DNA of 64,000 nucleotides from Blastomonas fulva (GTDB lineage: Bacteria > Pseudomonadota > Alphaproteobacteria > Sphingomonadales > Sphingomonadaceae), in contig NZ_CP020083.1 in NCBI RefSeq assembly GCF_003431825.1, positions 3,076,501 through 3,140,500 on the forward strand. Direction: 5' to 3'. Of the stretch, positions 15,844 through 28,695 are shown piece after piece. The notes beneath the pieces are model-generated. The model saw only the letters and a list, made by a program, of their open reading frames with translations. It was not told the DNA's origin and did no database searches. Both the position numbers and the translations under genes were made by a program. Position 1 is the first letter of the stretch, and each line of letters begins with the position of its first letter.

Positions 15844-16785
15844 TTACCGTGCCGCCTGCCGTGCCAGCTTTGCCTCGCGCGCGGCGCGCATCTGGGCAAA
15901 GTCCTCGCCGGCATGATAGCTCGACCGGGTCAGCGGGCTGGATGCGACCTGCAAAAAGCCCTTGGCACGCGCGATTGCCGCATAGGCATCGAATGCCTTG
16001 GGGGTCACGAAATCGATGACCTTGGTGTGGCGCGGCGTGGGCTGCAGATACTGGCCCATGGTCAGGAAATCGACATCGGCAGAGCGCATGTCGTCCATCA
16101 CCTGGTGCACCTCGAGCCGTTCTTCGCCCAGGCCGAGCATGATGCCCGACTTGGTGAAGATCGACGGATCGAGCCTTTTGACCATCTCGAGCAGCCGGAG
16201 CGAGGCGTAATAGCGCGCGCCGGGACGGATGGTGGGATAGAGCCGGGGCACGGTTTCCAGATTGTGGTTGTACACATCGGGCCGGGCGGTGACGATCGCC
16301 TCGACCGCGGCTTCGTGCTTGTTACGGAAATCGGGGGTCAGGATCTCGATCGTCGTCTTTGGCGTGGTCCGCCGCAGCGCCTCGATCACCTTGACGAACT
16401 GGCTCGCGCCGCCATCGGCAAGGTCGTCGCGATCGACCGAGGTGATGACGATATGCTCGAGCCCCATTTGCGCTGCCGCATCTGCGACGTGCTGGGGTTC
16501 CTTGGTGTCGACCATGCGCGGCATGCCGGTCTTGACGTTGCAGAAAGCGCAGGCGCGGGTGCACACATCGCCCAGGATCATCACCGTGGCGTGTTTCTTG
16601 GTCCAGCACTCGCCGATGTTGGGGCACGCCGCCTCTTCACACACGGTGTTGAGGTTGAGGTCGCGCATCAGCTTGCGGGTTTCGTTGAAACCCTTGCTGG
16701 TGGGTGCGCGAACGCGGATCCAGTCCGGCTTGCGGACGCGGGCGGGACGGCCTTCGGGGCTCTCGATGGGCGTGACTTCGTTCAT
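15844..16785 (-). CDS. lipA: Lipoyl synthase
   Basis: 313 aa radical-SAM enzyme inserting two sulfurs into octanoyl-lipoyl domains of 2-oxoacid dehydrogenases. Both iron-sulfur clusters are accounted for: the auxiliary cluster cysteines C49, C54 and C60 in [12 protein letters not shown] and the radical-SAM CxxxCxxC at C75, C79, C82 (CTRACAFC). The C-terminal RSSYHAGE supplies the conserved serine ligand. ATG 16785 matches the family N-terminus; the longer frame upstream is not conserved in character. Divergent from the gene at 16896. Confidence 0.97.
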   Translation of the reverse strand: MNEVTPIESPEGRPARVRKPDWIRVRAPTSKGFNETRKLMRDLNLNTVCEEAACPNIGECWTKKHATVMILGDVCTRACAFCNVKTGMPRMVDTKEPQHVADAAAQMGLEHIVITSVDRDDLADGGASQFVKVIEALRRTTPKTTIEILTPDFRNKHEAAVEAIVTARPDVYNHNLETVPRLYPTIRPGARYYASLRLLEMVKRLDPSIFTKSGIMLGLGEERLEVHQVMDDMRSADVDFLTMGQYLQPTPRHTKVIDFVTPKAFDAYAAIARAKGFLQVASSPLTRSSYHAGEDFAQMRAAREAKLARQAAR

Positions 16786-16895
16786 GACTGGCGCTTTAGC
16801 GCAGGCCCCCGCGCACTTCCACTGGTAAAAGCGCCCGCCTGCCCACACTTATGCCCGAGGCTGCGCGATGACGGCCAGTCCAAAGCGGGGAATCC

Positions 16896-17522
16896 ATGAC
16901 ATCTCAAAGCCTTCTCGACCTGCCCGATGATCTCGACGCCGTGCTGGCCGATGTCTGGCAGCGGCTGGGCCGCGCCGCCAAGGACCGCCGCGCCCCGATG
17001 CATACCCCTGTCGTCGCGACGATCACCGGGGACGGCGTTCCGAGCCAGCGGGTGATGGTGCTGCGCGCCTTCGACCGGGCGTCGGCGACGTTGCGCTTTC
17101 ATACCGATTCCCGCGCGGCCAAGGTCGATCAGATCGGCGATGGCAGCCCGGTCTCGATCCTGGGCTATGATCCCGCAGCCAAGCGCCAGTTCCGCCTGTC
17201 GGGCGTGGCGCGGATAGAAACCGATACTGCCGCAGCCGATCAGGCCTGGGGTGAAGCGACGCTGTTTGCCAGGCGCTGCTATCTCGCCGATCCGGCTCCG
17301 GGCACGGTATCCGACGTGCCGGTCTCAGGGCTGCCCGCAGAGATCGAGGGCCGCAAGCCAGAGGATGACGACGAGGTCGCCCCCGGGCGCGCCAATTTCG
17401 CGCTGCTGATGGCACAGATCGACACGATCGAATTCCTCCATCTCGCGCACACCGGACACCGCCGCGCGCTGTTTCACCGCGCGCCTGACGGCCAATGGCG
17501 GGGCGAATGGCTGGTGCCATGA
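16896..17522 (+). CDS. Pyridoxamine 5'-phosphate oxidase-like flavin-binding protein
   Basis: 208 aa split-barrel FMN-binding protein. The N-terminal region (PVVATITGDGVPSQRVMVLR, then FHTDSRAAKVDQI) is the phosphate/FMN-binding part of PNPOx-like proteins, and the C-terminal HTGHRRALFHRA with GEWLVP closes the barrel. It lacks the C-terminal PNPOx dimerisation signature of true PdxH, so it is a paralogue of unknown substrate rather than the vitamin B6 enzyme. It stands alone between lipA (divergent) and the NYN gene. Confidence 0.8.
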   Translation: MTSQSLLDLPDDLDAVLADVWQRLGRAAKDRRAPMHTPVVATITGDGVPSQRVMVLRAFDRASATLRFHTDSRAAKVDQIGDGSPVSILGYDPAAKRQFRLSGVARIETDTAAADQAWGEATLFARRCYLADPAPGTVSDVPVSGLPAEIEGRKPEDDDEVAPGRANFALLMAQIDTIEFLHLAHTGHRRALFHRAPDGQWRGEWLVP

Positions 17523-17559
17523 CGATTGCTTTTGACCCGCCGAAGCGCCATTTTCGGGA

Positions 17560-18318
17560 ATGACCAAGGAAACGCCCCCTAACATCGCCCTGCTGATCGA
17601 CGCGGACAATGCCAGCCCTTCCGGGATCGATCCGGTGCTGACCGTGCTGGCGGAACTGGGCACGGTGAACATTCGCCGCGCCTACGCCAACTGGCGCAAG
17701 CCCGCGCTCAAGGGCTGGGCGGATATCGTCCACAAGTTCGGCATCGAGCCCCAGCAGCAGTTCGACCTGACCAAGGGCAAGAACGCCACCGACATGAAGA
17801 TGACGATCGATGCGATGGACCTGCTGTTCCGGGGCCGGGTCAACGGTTTCGGTATCATGAGTTCGGACAGCGATTTCATGCCGCTCGCCCAGCGCATCCG
17901 CCAGGACGGCCTGCCCGTATATGGCTTTGGCGGCGACAAGACGCCCGAAGCGTTCAAGCAGGCCTGCACCCGGTTTATCGATGTGAACGCGCTGATCAAG
18001 GTGCAGGGTGCTGAGAAGAAAGCCGACAACGCCGCTGCCGCCAGGAGCAGCGCCAAGCCGGACCCCAAGCCCGCTGCAGGCGGCGCAAGCATCGACGAGG
18101 ACGTGATCCAGCTGCTGATCGATGCCTATCAGGCCAGCAAGCGCGACGAGCGCGGCTTTGCGTCGCTCAGCGAAGTCGGCAAGATCGCGGGCAACCGGTC
18201 CAGCTTCGACGTCCGCAACCATGGTTTCCCACGTCTGCTCGACATGTTCGAAGCTTCGCCGCAGTTCACCACCGAGCGCCGCGAGAACGGCGGGCTGTTC
18301 GTCAAGCGCTTGCGCTGA
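17560..18318 (+). CDS. NYN-domain (PIN-like) nuclease with C-terminal LOTUS/OST-HTH domain
   Basis: 252 aa. Residues 1-150 form a NYN/LabA-like PIN-fold domain: the acidic active site is supplied by LLIDADNAS (D14, D16), the aspartate in KNATDMKMTIDAMD and the SSDSDFMPLA loop. A low-complexity Ala/Lys linker follows (about 152-175), then an OST-HTH/LOTUS-like winged helix (about 178-252). Proteins of this architecture are thought to be RNA-directed ribonucleases; the bacterial role is little defined. The gene starts 37 nt after the PNPOx-like gene and may share its transcript. Confidence 0.85.
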   Translation: MTKETPPNIALLIDADNASPSGIDPVLTVLAELGTVNIRRAYANWRKPALKGWADIVHKFGIEPQQQFDLTKGKNATDMKMTIDAMDLLFRGRVNGFGIMSSDSDFMPLAQRIRQDGLPVYGFGGDKTPEAFKQACTRFIDVNALIKVQGAEKKADNAAAARSSAKPDPKPAAGGASIDEDVIQLLIDAYQASKRDERGFASLSEVGKIAGNRSSFDVRNHGFPRLLDMFEASPQFTTERRENGGLFVKRLR

Positions 18319-18324
18319 TCTTGC

Positions 18325-19143
18325 TCAGACGGTCGGTATGGTGCCGCCGTCGATGACATGTTCGGTTCCGGTGATGCTGCCCGCGCGGTCCGATACCAGA
18401 AAAGCGATCAGGCTTGCCACTTCCGCTGGGGTCGACGGCCGTCCGATGGGAATGCCGCCCAGCGAATCCATGATCATCCTGCGGCCTTGCTCGATGTCGC
18501 CTGCGGCCTGCTTCGCGAGCCGCGTTGCAAGGTCGATCGACGCTTCGGTCTCGATCCAGCCCGGCGACACCCTCACCACTCGCACCCCATGCGGCGACAC
18601 CTGTCTGGAGAGGCTCTTGCTGTAGGTCGAGAGCGCCGCCTTGGCTGCGGCATAGGCCGTGGTCGCCTCGGGCAAGGGCAACCGGCTCTGGATCGAGGTC
18701 ACATGGACCACGACGCCCTGCCCGCGGCTGACCATCCCCGGGACCAGAGCGCGATCAAGCCGCACCGCTGGCATCAGGTTGAGATCGATCTCGCTTGCCC
18801 AGATAGCATCGCTCAGCGCTTCGAACCCACCGGCCGGCGCGGACGAGCCACCCAGCATGTGAACGATGATGTCGGCACCGCCCATGCGTTCGTGGACTTC
18901 CGCCGCGAGCGCGGCGCAGCCGTCCGCGTGTGTGAGGTCGCTGGCAAAGAACGGAACATCGTTCCAATAGTCTGGCCGGGTGCGGGCGGTGGTCAGCACC
19001 TCGGCGCCAAGCTCGCAGAACAGCGCGACCGTTGCGGCGCCCGCGCCGCGTGTGCCCGAGGTGATCAAGGCCCGCTTGCCGGTGAGGTCGATGAACCGCC
19101 CCCCGCCCGCGTCTGGACCGATACCCTGCGATCCCGCGTTCAT
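18325..19143 (-). CDS. Short-chain dehydrogenase/reductase
   Basis: 272 aa classical SDR. The cofactor loop reads TSGTRGAG rather than TGGSRGIG, a tolerated variant; catalytic residues appear as HVTSIQS (Ser) and YAAAK (Tyr/Lys). The C-terminal [12 protein letters not shown] is standard. It overlaps the upstream SnoaL-like gene by four bases (ATGA), so the two are translationally coupled. The divergent LysR gene is the likely regulator. Substrate unknown. Confidence 0.88.
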   Translation of the reverse strand: MNAGSQGIGPDAGGGRFIDLTGKRALITSGTRGAGAATVALFCELGAEVLTTARTRPDYWNDVPFFASDLTHADGCAALAAEVHERMGGADIIVHMLGGSSAPAGGFEALSDAIWASEIDLNLMPAVRLDRALVPGMVSRGQGVVVHVTSIQSRLPLPEATTAYAAAKAALSTYSKSLSRQVSPHGVRVVRVSPGWIETEASIDLATRLAKQAAGDIEQGRRMIMDSLGGIPIGRPSTPAEVASLIAFLVSDRAGSITGTEHVIDGGTIPTV

Positions 19144-19469
19144 GGCGTGATCTCCAGCGCGGTGATCTGCTCTCCGCTGATGGCGAACAGGTAGCGCAGA
19201 TCGACCGGACTGCCGGGGAAGTTTCCGGCAAGATGGCTGGTGACCACGATGCGATCACCTTCCCGGGTCACCGAAAAAGGCTCGACGGTGTAGCTGAAGG
19301 CGCTTGCGGTATCCTGCTTCCAGTTTCGGATGGCATCACGGCCGACATGGGTTCTTCCCTCATCGCGGACGGTGGCATTCGGTGCAAAGCATTGGACGAC
19401 AGCTTCGGCGTCCCGCTCGCGGTCGGCGGCAAAATATCTGGAAATGCTCTCGGGCAGGTCGATTGCCAT
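19140..19469 (-). CDS. SnoaL-like / NTF2-fold protein
   Basis: 109 aa, the size of a single NTF2-like cone domain. The [20 protein letters not shown] opening, followed by [15 protein letters not shown], is typical of SnoaL-like domains, which bind small hydrophobic molecules and sometimes catalyse isomerisation or hydrolysis. It is first of a two-gene unit with the SDR and divergent from lysR. Specific function not inferable. Confidence 0.82.
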   Translation of the reverse strand: MAIDLPESISRYFAADRERDAEAVVQCFAPNATVRDEGRTHVGRDAIRNWKQDTASAFSYTVEPFSVTREGDRIVVTSHLAGNFPGSPVDLRYLFAISGEQITALEITP

Positions 19470-19501
19470 ATGGGGTCTCCATCTCGTGCAGCCATGTTCA
19501 G

Positions 19502-19516
19502 GCGGCTTCTAGCCGC
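19502..19516. promoter_or_regulatory. Palindrome in the divergent lysR / SnoaL-SDR control region
   Basis: GCGGCT-TCT-AGCCGC is a perfect 15-bp dyad in the 130-bp divergent gap, 33 bases upstream of the SnoaL-like start. Position and symmetry suit an operator for the LysR-type protein encoded next to it, but no canonical T-N11-A assignment is certain. Confidence 0.35.
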
Positions 19517-19599
19517 TGGGTTGTGTCTGCAATTTAGCGATGGACCTTTGATCTGATAATCGGGATAAACCTGGACGTGACATTGCGGAAAACAGGACA

Positions 19600-20502
19600 A
19601 TGATCCGGCACAATCTCGTTGAGCTCGATTGCATTCTTGCGGTTGCGCGCTGCGGCTCCTTCCGCGGGGCTGCGCTTGATCTGGACATGTCGACCACCGC
19701 GCTGAGCAACGCCGTGGCCAAGCTCGAACGTCAGCTCGGCGTCCGGCTGTTCAACCGCACCACCCGCAGCGTGTCGCTCACCCAGGCAGGCCGCGGTTTT
19801 GTCGAGCAGGTATCCCCTGCGCTCCAGGACATTCGCGAGGCGATGGACATTGCCAGCTCGCAGCAGGTGACACCTTCAGGGACATTGCGGATCAATGCCT
19901 TCGCCACGGCTGCGCGCGAGGTCCTCGCGCCGCTGGTCCTGCGCTTTCTCCGCGAACATCCGCAGGTGCATGTCGATCTGGTAACCGAAGGGCGGATGGT
20001 CGACATCGTCGCCGACGGGTTCGATTTCGGCCTGCGCAATGCCAACCTTGTCCCCAGCGACATGATCGCGATCCCGCTGGGCCCGCCCCAGCGCCACGCC
20101 GTGGTCGCCACCCCGGGCTATCTGCGCGCTTATGGTACCCCGCTGGTCCCTGCCGATCTGCTCGGCCATGCGTGCATCCGGGTGAGGCTTCCCAATGGTT
20201 CGTTCTATCGCTGGCATTTTGAGAGCCAGGGCGAAACGGTGCAGATCGACGTGACCGGTCGCATCGCGCTGGACGAGGCGAGTCTTGCGCGGATCGCGGT
20301 GCTGGAAGATGTCGGCCTCGGGTTCTTCATGGAATCCGACGTCCGCGAGGATATCGCTGAGCAGCGGGTGATCCGTGTGCTCGAAGACTGGACACCGCCG
20401 CTCGCACCCTTGAGCCTCTATTACCCGAACCGGCGCAACCCGTCTGCGGCGTTCAAGGCGTTTGTCGACCTCGCGCGCGACTTCGGCCGCCGCCGAAGGT
20501 GA
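19600..20502 (+). CDS. LysR-type transcriptional regulator
   Basis: 300 aa. The N-terminal winged HTH (residues 5-65; [20 protein letters not shown], then [16 protein letters not shown]) and the C-terminal periplasmic-binding-like effector domain (about 90-295) are complete. The CrgA/PA2206-like style of the effector domain ([20 protein letters not shown]) is common in proteobacteria. It is divergently transcribed from the SnoaL-SDR pair, its probable target. Ends 35 bases from the converging guaA. Confidence 0.92.
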   Translation: MIRHNLVELDCILAVARCGSFRGAALDLDMSTTALSNAVAKLERQLGVRLFNRTTRSVSLTQAGRGFVEQVSPALQDIREAMDIASSQQVTPSGTLRINAFATAAREVLAPLVLRFLREHPQVHVDLVTEGRMVDIVADGFDFGLRNANLVPSDMIAIPLGPPQRHAVVATPGYLRAYGTPLVPADLLGHACIRVRLPNGSFYRWHFESQGETVQIDVTGRIALDEASLARIAVLEDVGLGFFMESDVREDIAEQRVIRVLEDWTPPLAPLSLYYPNRRNPSAAFKAFVDLARDFGRRRR

Positions 20503-20537
20503 AGGTTAACCGGCTGGAATGCGGCCGAGCCCTCGCC

Positions 20538-22103
20538 TCATTCCCACTCGATCGTGCCGGGCGGCTTTGACGTGTAGTCGTAGACCACGCGGTTGATGCC
20601 CTTGACCTCGTTGATGATCCGCGTCGCGGTGCGCTGCAGGAAGCTTGAGTCGAACGGATAGATGTCTGCGGTCATGCCGTCGGTGCTGGTCACGGCGCGC
20701 AGCGCGCAGACGTTGTCATAGGTGCGGCCATCGCCCATCACACCCACGGTCTTGACCGGCAGCAGAACCGCAAACGCCTGCCAGATCGCGTCATACAGCC
20801 CGGCGTTGCGGATCTCGTCGAGATAGACCGCATCGGCCTTGCGCAGGATGTCGCAGCGCTCACGCGTGACCTCACCAGGGATGCGGATCGCAAGACCGGG
20901 GCCAGGGAACGGATGGCGACCGACGAACACGTCGGGCAGGCCAAGCTCGCGGCCCAGGGCACGGACCTCGTCCTTGAACAGCTCGCGCAAGGGTTCGACC
21001 AGCTTCATGTTCATGCGTTCGGGCAATCCGCCGACATTGTGGTGGCTCTTGATCGTTACAGACGGCCCGCCGGTGAACGAGACGCTTTCGATGACATCGG
21101 GGTACAGTGTGCCCTGCGCCAGGAACTCCGCGCCGCCGATCTTGCGGGCTTCGGACTCGAACACATCGATAAAGGTCTTGCCGATGAACTTGCGCTTGAG
21201 TTCAGGATCAGTGACCCCGGCGAGGCCTCCCATGAATAATGCTTCGGCCTGCACGTGCACCAGCGGGATGTTGTAATGCCCCTTGAACAGGCTGACGACC
21301 TGGTCGGCCTCGCCCAGCCGCATCAGCCCGTGATCGACGAACACGCAGGTCAATTGGTCACCGATCGCCTCGTGGATCAGCACCGCAGCCACCGCGCTGT
21401 CGACTCCGCCCGAAAGACCGCAGATCACGCGCGACTTGCCGACCTGCTCGCGGATCTCGGCGATCTTGGCGGCCTTGAACTCGGCCATCGACCAGTCGCC
21501 CCGGCAGCCGCAAACATGCCGGACGAAGTTGGCGATCAGCTTGCCGCCATCGGGGGTGTGGACAACCTCGGGGTGGAACTGCATCGCGTAGAAGCAACGC
21601 TCGTCATCGGCGATTACCGCGAACGGCGCGCCGGGGGAAGATGCGACTGCACGGAAGCCGGGGGCGAGCGCAGTTACCTTGTCGCCATGGCTCATCCACA
21701 CCTGATGCGCCTCGCCTTCCTTCCACAGCCCGTCGAACAACCGGCAGCGGTCGGTGATCTCGATGAACGCGCGACCGAATTCGCCGCCCTTCTCGCCGCC
21801 ACCTTCGACCATGCCGCCCAATTGCTGGGTCATCGTCTGCTGGCCATAGCAGATCCCCAAGATCGGCAGGCCCGATTGCAGGATCGCTTCCGGAGCGCGC
21901 GGGCTGCCTTCTTCGGTCACCGATGCCGGACCACCCGAGAGGATAATCCCCTTGGGCTTCATCCGGTGAAATGCCGCTTCCGCGCTGCTGAACGGGGCAA
22001 TCTCGCTATACACCCCCGCCTCGCGCACCCGGCGTGCGATAAGCTGCGTCACCTGGCTGCCGAAATCGACAATCAGAACGGATTCGTCATGGGCTATGGT
22101 CAT
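20538..22103 (-). CDS. guaA: GMP synthase (glutamine-hydrolysing)
   Basis: 521 aa, full length. It converts XMP to GMP. The glutamine amidotransferase domain (about 1-200) has the nucleophile C85 in [10 protein letters not shown]; the ATP pyrophosphatase domain has the P-loop [12 protein letters not shown]; and the C-terminal dimerisation domain ends with [14 protein letters not shown] 22103 lies 32 bases downstream of the acyl-CoA ligase stop, so transcription may be shared. Confidence 0.97.
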   Translation of the reverse strand: MTIAHDESVLIVDFGSQVTQLIARRVREAGVYSEIAPFSSAEAAFHRMKPKGIILSGGPASVTEEGSPRAPEAILQSGLPILGICYGQQTMTQQLGGMVEGGGEKGGEFGRAFIEITDRCRLFDGLWKEGEAHQVWMSHGDKVTALAPGFRAVASSPGAPFAVIADDERCFYAMQFHPEVVHTPDGGKLIANFVRHVCGCRGDWSMAEFKAAKIAEIREQVGKSRVICGLSGGVDSAVAAVLIHEAIGDQLTCVFVDHGLMRLGEADQVVSLFKGHYNIPLVHVQAEALFMGGLAGVTDPELKRKFIGKTFIDVFESEARKIGGAEFLAQGTLYPDVIESVSFTGGPSVTIKSHHNVGGLPERMNMKLVEPLRELFKDEVRALGRELGLPDVFVGRHPFPGPGLAIRIPGEVTRERCDILRKADAVYLDEIRNAGLYDAIWQAFAVLLPVKTVGVMGDGRTYDNVCALRAVTSTDGMTADIYPFDSSFLQRTATRIINEVKGINRVVYDYTSKPPGTIEWE

Positions 22104-22135
22104 GGTCTGCCGATAGTTGGGGCAACGCGGCGAGT

Positions 22136-23695
22136 CTAGCCTGCAGTCTCGGCCAGCATCGCCCGCAGGTCCGTCTTCAATATCTTGCCAATATGGCTGC
22201 GCGGAAGTTCGTCGATCGAGTGGAGCGCGGAGAGGCGCTGGGTCTTGCCCAGTTCGGCGTTGACGGTGGCGAGCAGCTGATCGAGGTCGAGCGCATGGTC
22301 CGGCGCCGCGACCACGAAGCCCACCGGGGTTTCGCCCCAGCGCTCCGACGGCATCCCGACGACCGCGGCATCCGCGACACCAGGCTGTTGCATCAGGATT
22401 TCCTCGAGGTCCTTGGGGTAGATGTTGAACCCGCCCGAGATGATCATGTCCTTGGCGCGCCCGACGATCTGGACGAAGCCGTCCTCGTCGACGATGCCAA
22501 TATCGCCCATCTTGAACCACAGATTGCCGTCCGTATCGCGCCATTCCATGTCGCGCGTCTTGTCGGGCTGGTTCTTGTAGCCGCTCATCATCGTCGGCGA
22601 GCGACCCACCATCTCGCCTTTGGATCCCGGTGGCAGTTCCCTGCCCTCTTCGTCGATGACCTTGAGGTCGTGTCCCTTCACCGGCTGGCCGACGGTGTGC
22701 AATTTGTCGGGGAAGTTGTGCGCCTGGAGCATGCACACCACCCCGCCCTCGGTCATTCCGTAGATTTCGACCAGACCGCCGGGGAAGCGGCGCAGCGCTT
22801 CTGCCTTGAGCTCTGCACTGAACGGGGCGCTGGTGCAGAACTTGACCTGCATCGATGACAGATCATGCGAATCGAACGCCGGGTCGGACATCAGCCGTTG
22901 GTACTGCACCGGCACCAGCATGGTGTGGGTGGCGCGCATGGCCTGGGCGGCATTCAGCCACTGGCCGGAATCGAACTTGCCCATCAGCCGCACCATGCCG
23001 CCATGCACGATAGTGGGCAGGAACACCGCGAGCGTGGTATTCGAATAGAGCGGGGTGGAGAGGATCGCGCGTGCCTGTTCGCTATAGATCGCCTGGAACC
23101 CCGCGACCGACTGCCGCCAGCGCATGGCGTGCGAATGCACGATGCCCTTGGGGGTTCCGGTGGTGCCGCTGGAATAGATGATGTTGAAGGCATCGCCCGG
23201 CTGCGGCGGAGCGATGTCGGGCACGGAGCCTTCCGGCGCCATCCATTCGCTCAGCGAAGGCGTTTCACCGGCCGCGGCATCGAGCATGACATGGCGCGCC
23301 GTCCCCAGATCCACTCCGCTGGCGAGCAGTTCGGCGCGCTTGTCGCCATCAATGAACAGGTGGATCGCGCCGGAATCGGCGAGCATGTTGGCGAGCTGGC
23401 GCGGCGTTGCGCTGGTGGTGAGTGGCGCAGCACAGCCGCCGGCGCGGATCGCCGCCAGATAAGCGAGCGCATAAGGGATGCCGGTGGTGCCGAGAATCGC
23501 TACCGCCTGTCCACGCTGTAGGCCATCGGCGATCAGCTGCGCTGCGATGCGGTCGACCTGGCCCGACAGCGCGCCCCAGCTGATGCGGTGATACCCGTCA
23601 TCGAGCGCGATGGCATCGGGCTGAAGCGTTCCCCATGCCGCAACAATCCCCGGCCAGTTGCCGAATTCGCGTTCGAGCTCTGCTTTAATGTCCAT
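22136..23695 (-). CDS. Class I adenylate-forming acyl-CoA ligase
   Basis: 519 aa AMP-dependent synthetase/ligase. The ATP-binding motif [16 protein letters not shown], the core motif EIYGMTEGG, the hinge region [20 protein letters not shown] and the C-terminal catalytic lysine region [14 protein letters not shown] are all present, so the enzyme should be active. It resembles medium/long-chain fatty-acid or aromatic-acid CoA ligases. It could supply acyl-CoA to the catabolic cluster at 41-56 kb, but the two loci are not linked and this is only inference. Confidence 0.9.
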   Translation of the reverse strand: MDIKAELEREFGNWPGIVAAWGTLQPDAIALDDGYHRISWGALSGQVDRIAAQLIADGLQRGQAVAILGTTGIPYALAYLAAIRAGGCAAPLTTSATPRQLANMLADSGAIHLFIDGDKRAELLASGVDLGTARHVMLDAAAGETPSLSEWMAPEGSVPDIAPPQPGDAFNIIYSSGTTGTPKGIVHSHAMRWRQSVAGFQAIYSEQARAILSTPLYSNTTLAVFLPTIVHGGMVRLMGKFDSGQWLNAAQAMRATHTMLVPVQYQRLMSDPAFDSHDLSSMQVKFCTSAPFSAELKAEALRRFPGGLVEIYGMTEGGVVCMLQAHNFPDKLHTVGQPVKGHDLKVIDEEGRELPPGSKGEMVGRSPTMMSGYKNQPDKTRDMEWRDTDGNLWFKMGDIGIVDEDGFVQIVGRAKDMIISGGFNIYPKDLEEILMQQPGVADAAVVGMPSERWGETPVGFVVAAPDHALDLDQLLATVNAELGKTQRLSALHSIDELPRSHIGKILKTDLRAMLAETAG

Positions 23696-23802
23696 CCAAA
23701 TCCTCTCCCGGCGGCTTGAGCGCCACCTGCTTGAGGCAAGTTATGCCCAGAGCGGCATCACGAGGAAAGCGGCAATCGCAGGGGCGACAGCCTGACGGCC
23801 GA

Positions 23803-27007
<3,205 letters not shown>

Positions 27008-27043
27008 GCGCTTCGGGCGATGCGGCGGGTCCGGACAGCGCGC

Positions 27044-27514
27044 ATGAGCGCGATGCATCCGGTCTACCGGGTCGCCCAGAAGGTCCGGCTGGTCTATTGG
27101 CGGGTGTTCAAGCCGCGCACCTACGGCGTCAAGGTCGTCGCACTGGGCGATGGCGGCACCGTCATGCTCGTGCGACACAGCTATCAGTCGCGCGACCTGT
27201 TCATGCTACCCGGTGGAGGCATCCATCGCGGCGAGACCGTGCTGGCCGCGGCGGAGCGCGAATTGCGCGAGGAGACCGGCTGCAGGCTTGGCAATGCGCG
27301 GATTCATGGGGAATTCTTCTCCGCTGCCGAGGGCGCGCGCAATCACATCACCGTTGTGACCGGCACGGCCTCGGGCGAACCTTGCGTCGATGGGCGCGAG
27401 ATCATCGAGGCGGCTTTCGTTCCGCTTGACCTCCTGCCCGCCAACATCGCACCTGCCAGCCTGCGCCGCCTGATCGAGGTGCGCGACGGCCTGCCGCCAG
27501 CAGCTGAGTGGTAG
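27044..27514 (+). CDS. NUDIX hydrolase
   Basis: 156 aa from ATG 27044 (an in-frame ATG at 27020 would add eight residues). The complete Nudix box is visible: GGGIHRGE, seven residues, then RELREETG. Flanking strands (YGVKVVALGDGGTVMLVRHS and FVPLDLLPANI) fit the fold. Family members cleave nucleoside diphosphates linked to another moiety; the substrate here is not evident. It starts 36 bases after gyrB and converges on dinB, 14 bases away. Confidence 0.88.
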   Translation: MSAMHPVYRVAQKVRLVYWRVFKPRTYGVKVVALGDGGTVMLVRHSYQSRDLFMLPGGGIHRGETVLAAAERELREETGCRLGNARIHGEFFSAAEGARNHITVVTGTASGEPCVDGREIIEAAFVPLDLLPANIAPASLRRLIEVRDGLPPAAEW

Positions 27515-27528
27515 GATAGCAGCTGCAT

Positions 27529-28629
27529 TCAGCTGAATGGCAGCTCGGGCTGGCGCAGATCGGTCTCTTCCTCTTCCTCGGCGCTCGACAGGCCCGACAA
27601 GGTCAGCCCCAGCAGCCTGATGCCGTTCTGCAGCGGCAGGATCTGATCGACCAGCGCCTGGCCGATCTGGCCGAAGGCTGCGCGGTCCGGCACCGGCTGG
27701 CCGAGCGAACGGGCGCGGGTAATCGTCTGGAAGTCGGCATAGCGCGCCTTCAAGGTCACGGTGCGCCCCTGCGCCTCGTTGCGTTCGACGCGTTCCCACA
27801 CGATGTCGGCGATGCTCTCCAGCGCGTCACGCAATCCCGATTCGGTCCAGATATCCTCGCCATAGGTCCGTTCGCCGCCGATCGATTTGCGGATCCGGTC
27901 GGGGCGTACCGGGCGGTGGTCGATCCCGCGCGCGGCGCCGTGCAGATAGCTTCCCCAGCTGCCGAAATGCGCAAGCAGCCATTGCTCGGTCTTGTCCGCC
28001 AGATCGGCGCCGGTGACGATGCCGAGGCCCGCCATCTTTTCCGCGGTGCGCGGGCCGACGCCATGAAAGCGCTTGATCGGCAGTGCGGCGACAAAGGCAG
28101 ATCCCTGTTCGGGGCGGATCACGCACAGGCCATCGGGCTTGTTCTGGTCACTCGCCAGCTTGGCGATGAACTTGTTGTATGACACGCCCGCGCTTGCGGT
28201 CAGTCCGGTCTCGCGCGCGATATCGGCGCGGATCATCTGCGCGATCTGCGTCGCCGATGCGATGGCGTGCTTGTTGATGCTGACGTCGAGATACGCCTCG
28301 TCGAGCGACAGCGGTTCGATCAGATCGGTGTGCCGGGCAAAGATGGCGCGGATCTGGCGCGAGACCTGCTGATAGACATCGAAACGCGGCTTGACGAACA
28401 GCAGGTCGGGGCAGCGCCGCAGCGCGGTGACCGATGGCATTGCCGAGCGCACCCCGAAGGTCCGCGCCTCATAGCTGGCCGCGGCCACCACACCCCGCCC
28501 TGAGGAGCCTCCAACCGCGACGGGCCGCCCGCGCAGCGCCGGGTTGTCGCGCTGTTCGACGCTCGCAAAGAAGGCATCCATGTCGATGTGGATGATCTTG
28601 CGCAGCGGCGGATCATGGGGGTCTGGCAT
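27529..28629 (-). CDS. dinB: DNA polymerase IV (Y family)
   Basis: 366 aa translesion polymerase. The catalytic motifs are intact: HIDMDAFFASVEQRD and EPLSLDEAYLDV, followed by the thumb HhH region (FHGVGPRTAEKMAGLGI) and the little-finger domain. The C-terminus QPELPFS is a sliding-clamp-binding motif. ATG 28629 begins just before the conserved core; a longer frame upstream would add 24 unrelated residues. No alphaproteobacterial SOS box (GTTC-N7-GTTC) is seen upstream, so damage induction is not supported by the sequence. Confidence 0.95.
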   Translation of the reverse strand: MPDPHDPPLRKIIHIDMDAFFASVEQRDNPALRGRPVAVGGSSGRGVVAAASYEARTFGVRSAMPSVTALRRCPDLLFVKPRFDVYQQVSRQIRAIFARHTDLIEPLSLDEAYLDVSINKHAIASATQIAQMIRADIARETGLTASAGVSYNKFIAKLASDQNKPDGLCVIRPEQGSAFVAALPIKRFHGVGPRTAEKMAGLGIVTGADLADKTEQWLLAHFGSWGSYLHGAARGIDHRPVRPDRIRKSIGGERTYGEDIWTESGLRDALESIADIVWERVERNEAQGRTVTLKARYADFQTITRARSLGQPVPDRAAFGQIGQALVDQILPLQNGIRLLGLTLSGLSSAEEEEETDLRQPELPFS

Positions 28630-28695
28630 GCTGGCAGAGAAATAGAAGTGCGACAGGCGGTTGGCAATCGCGGCCGCAACGCCCATTATGATGCA

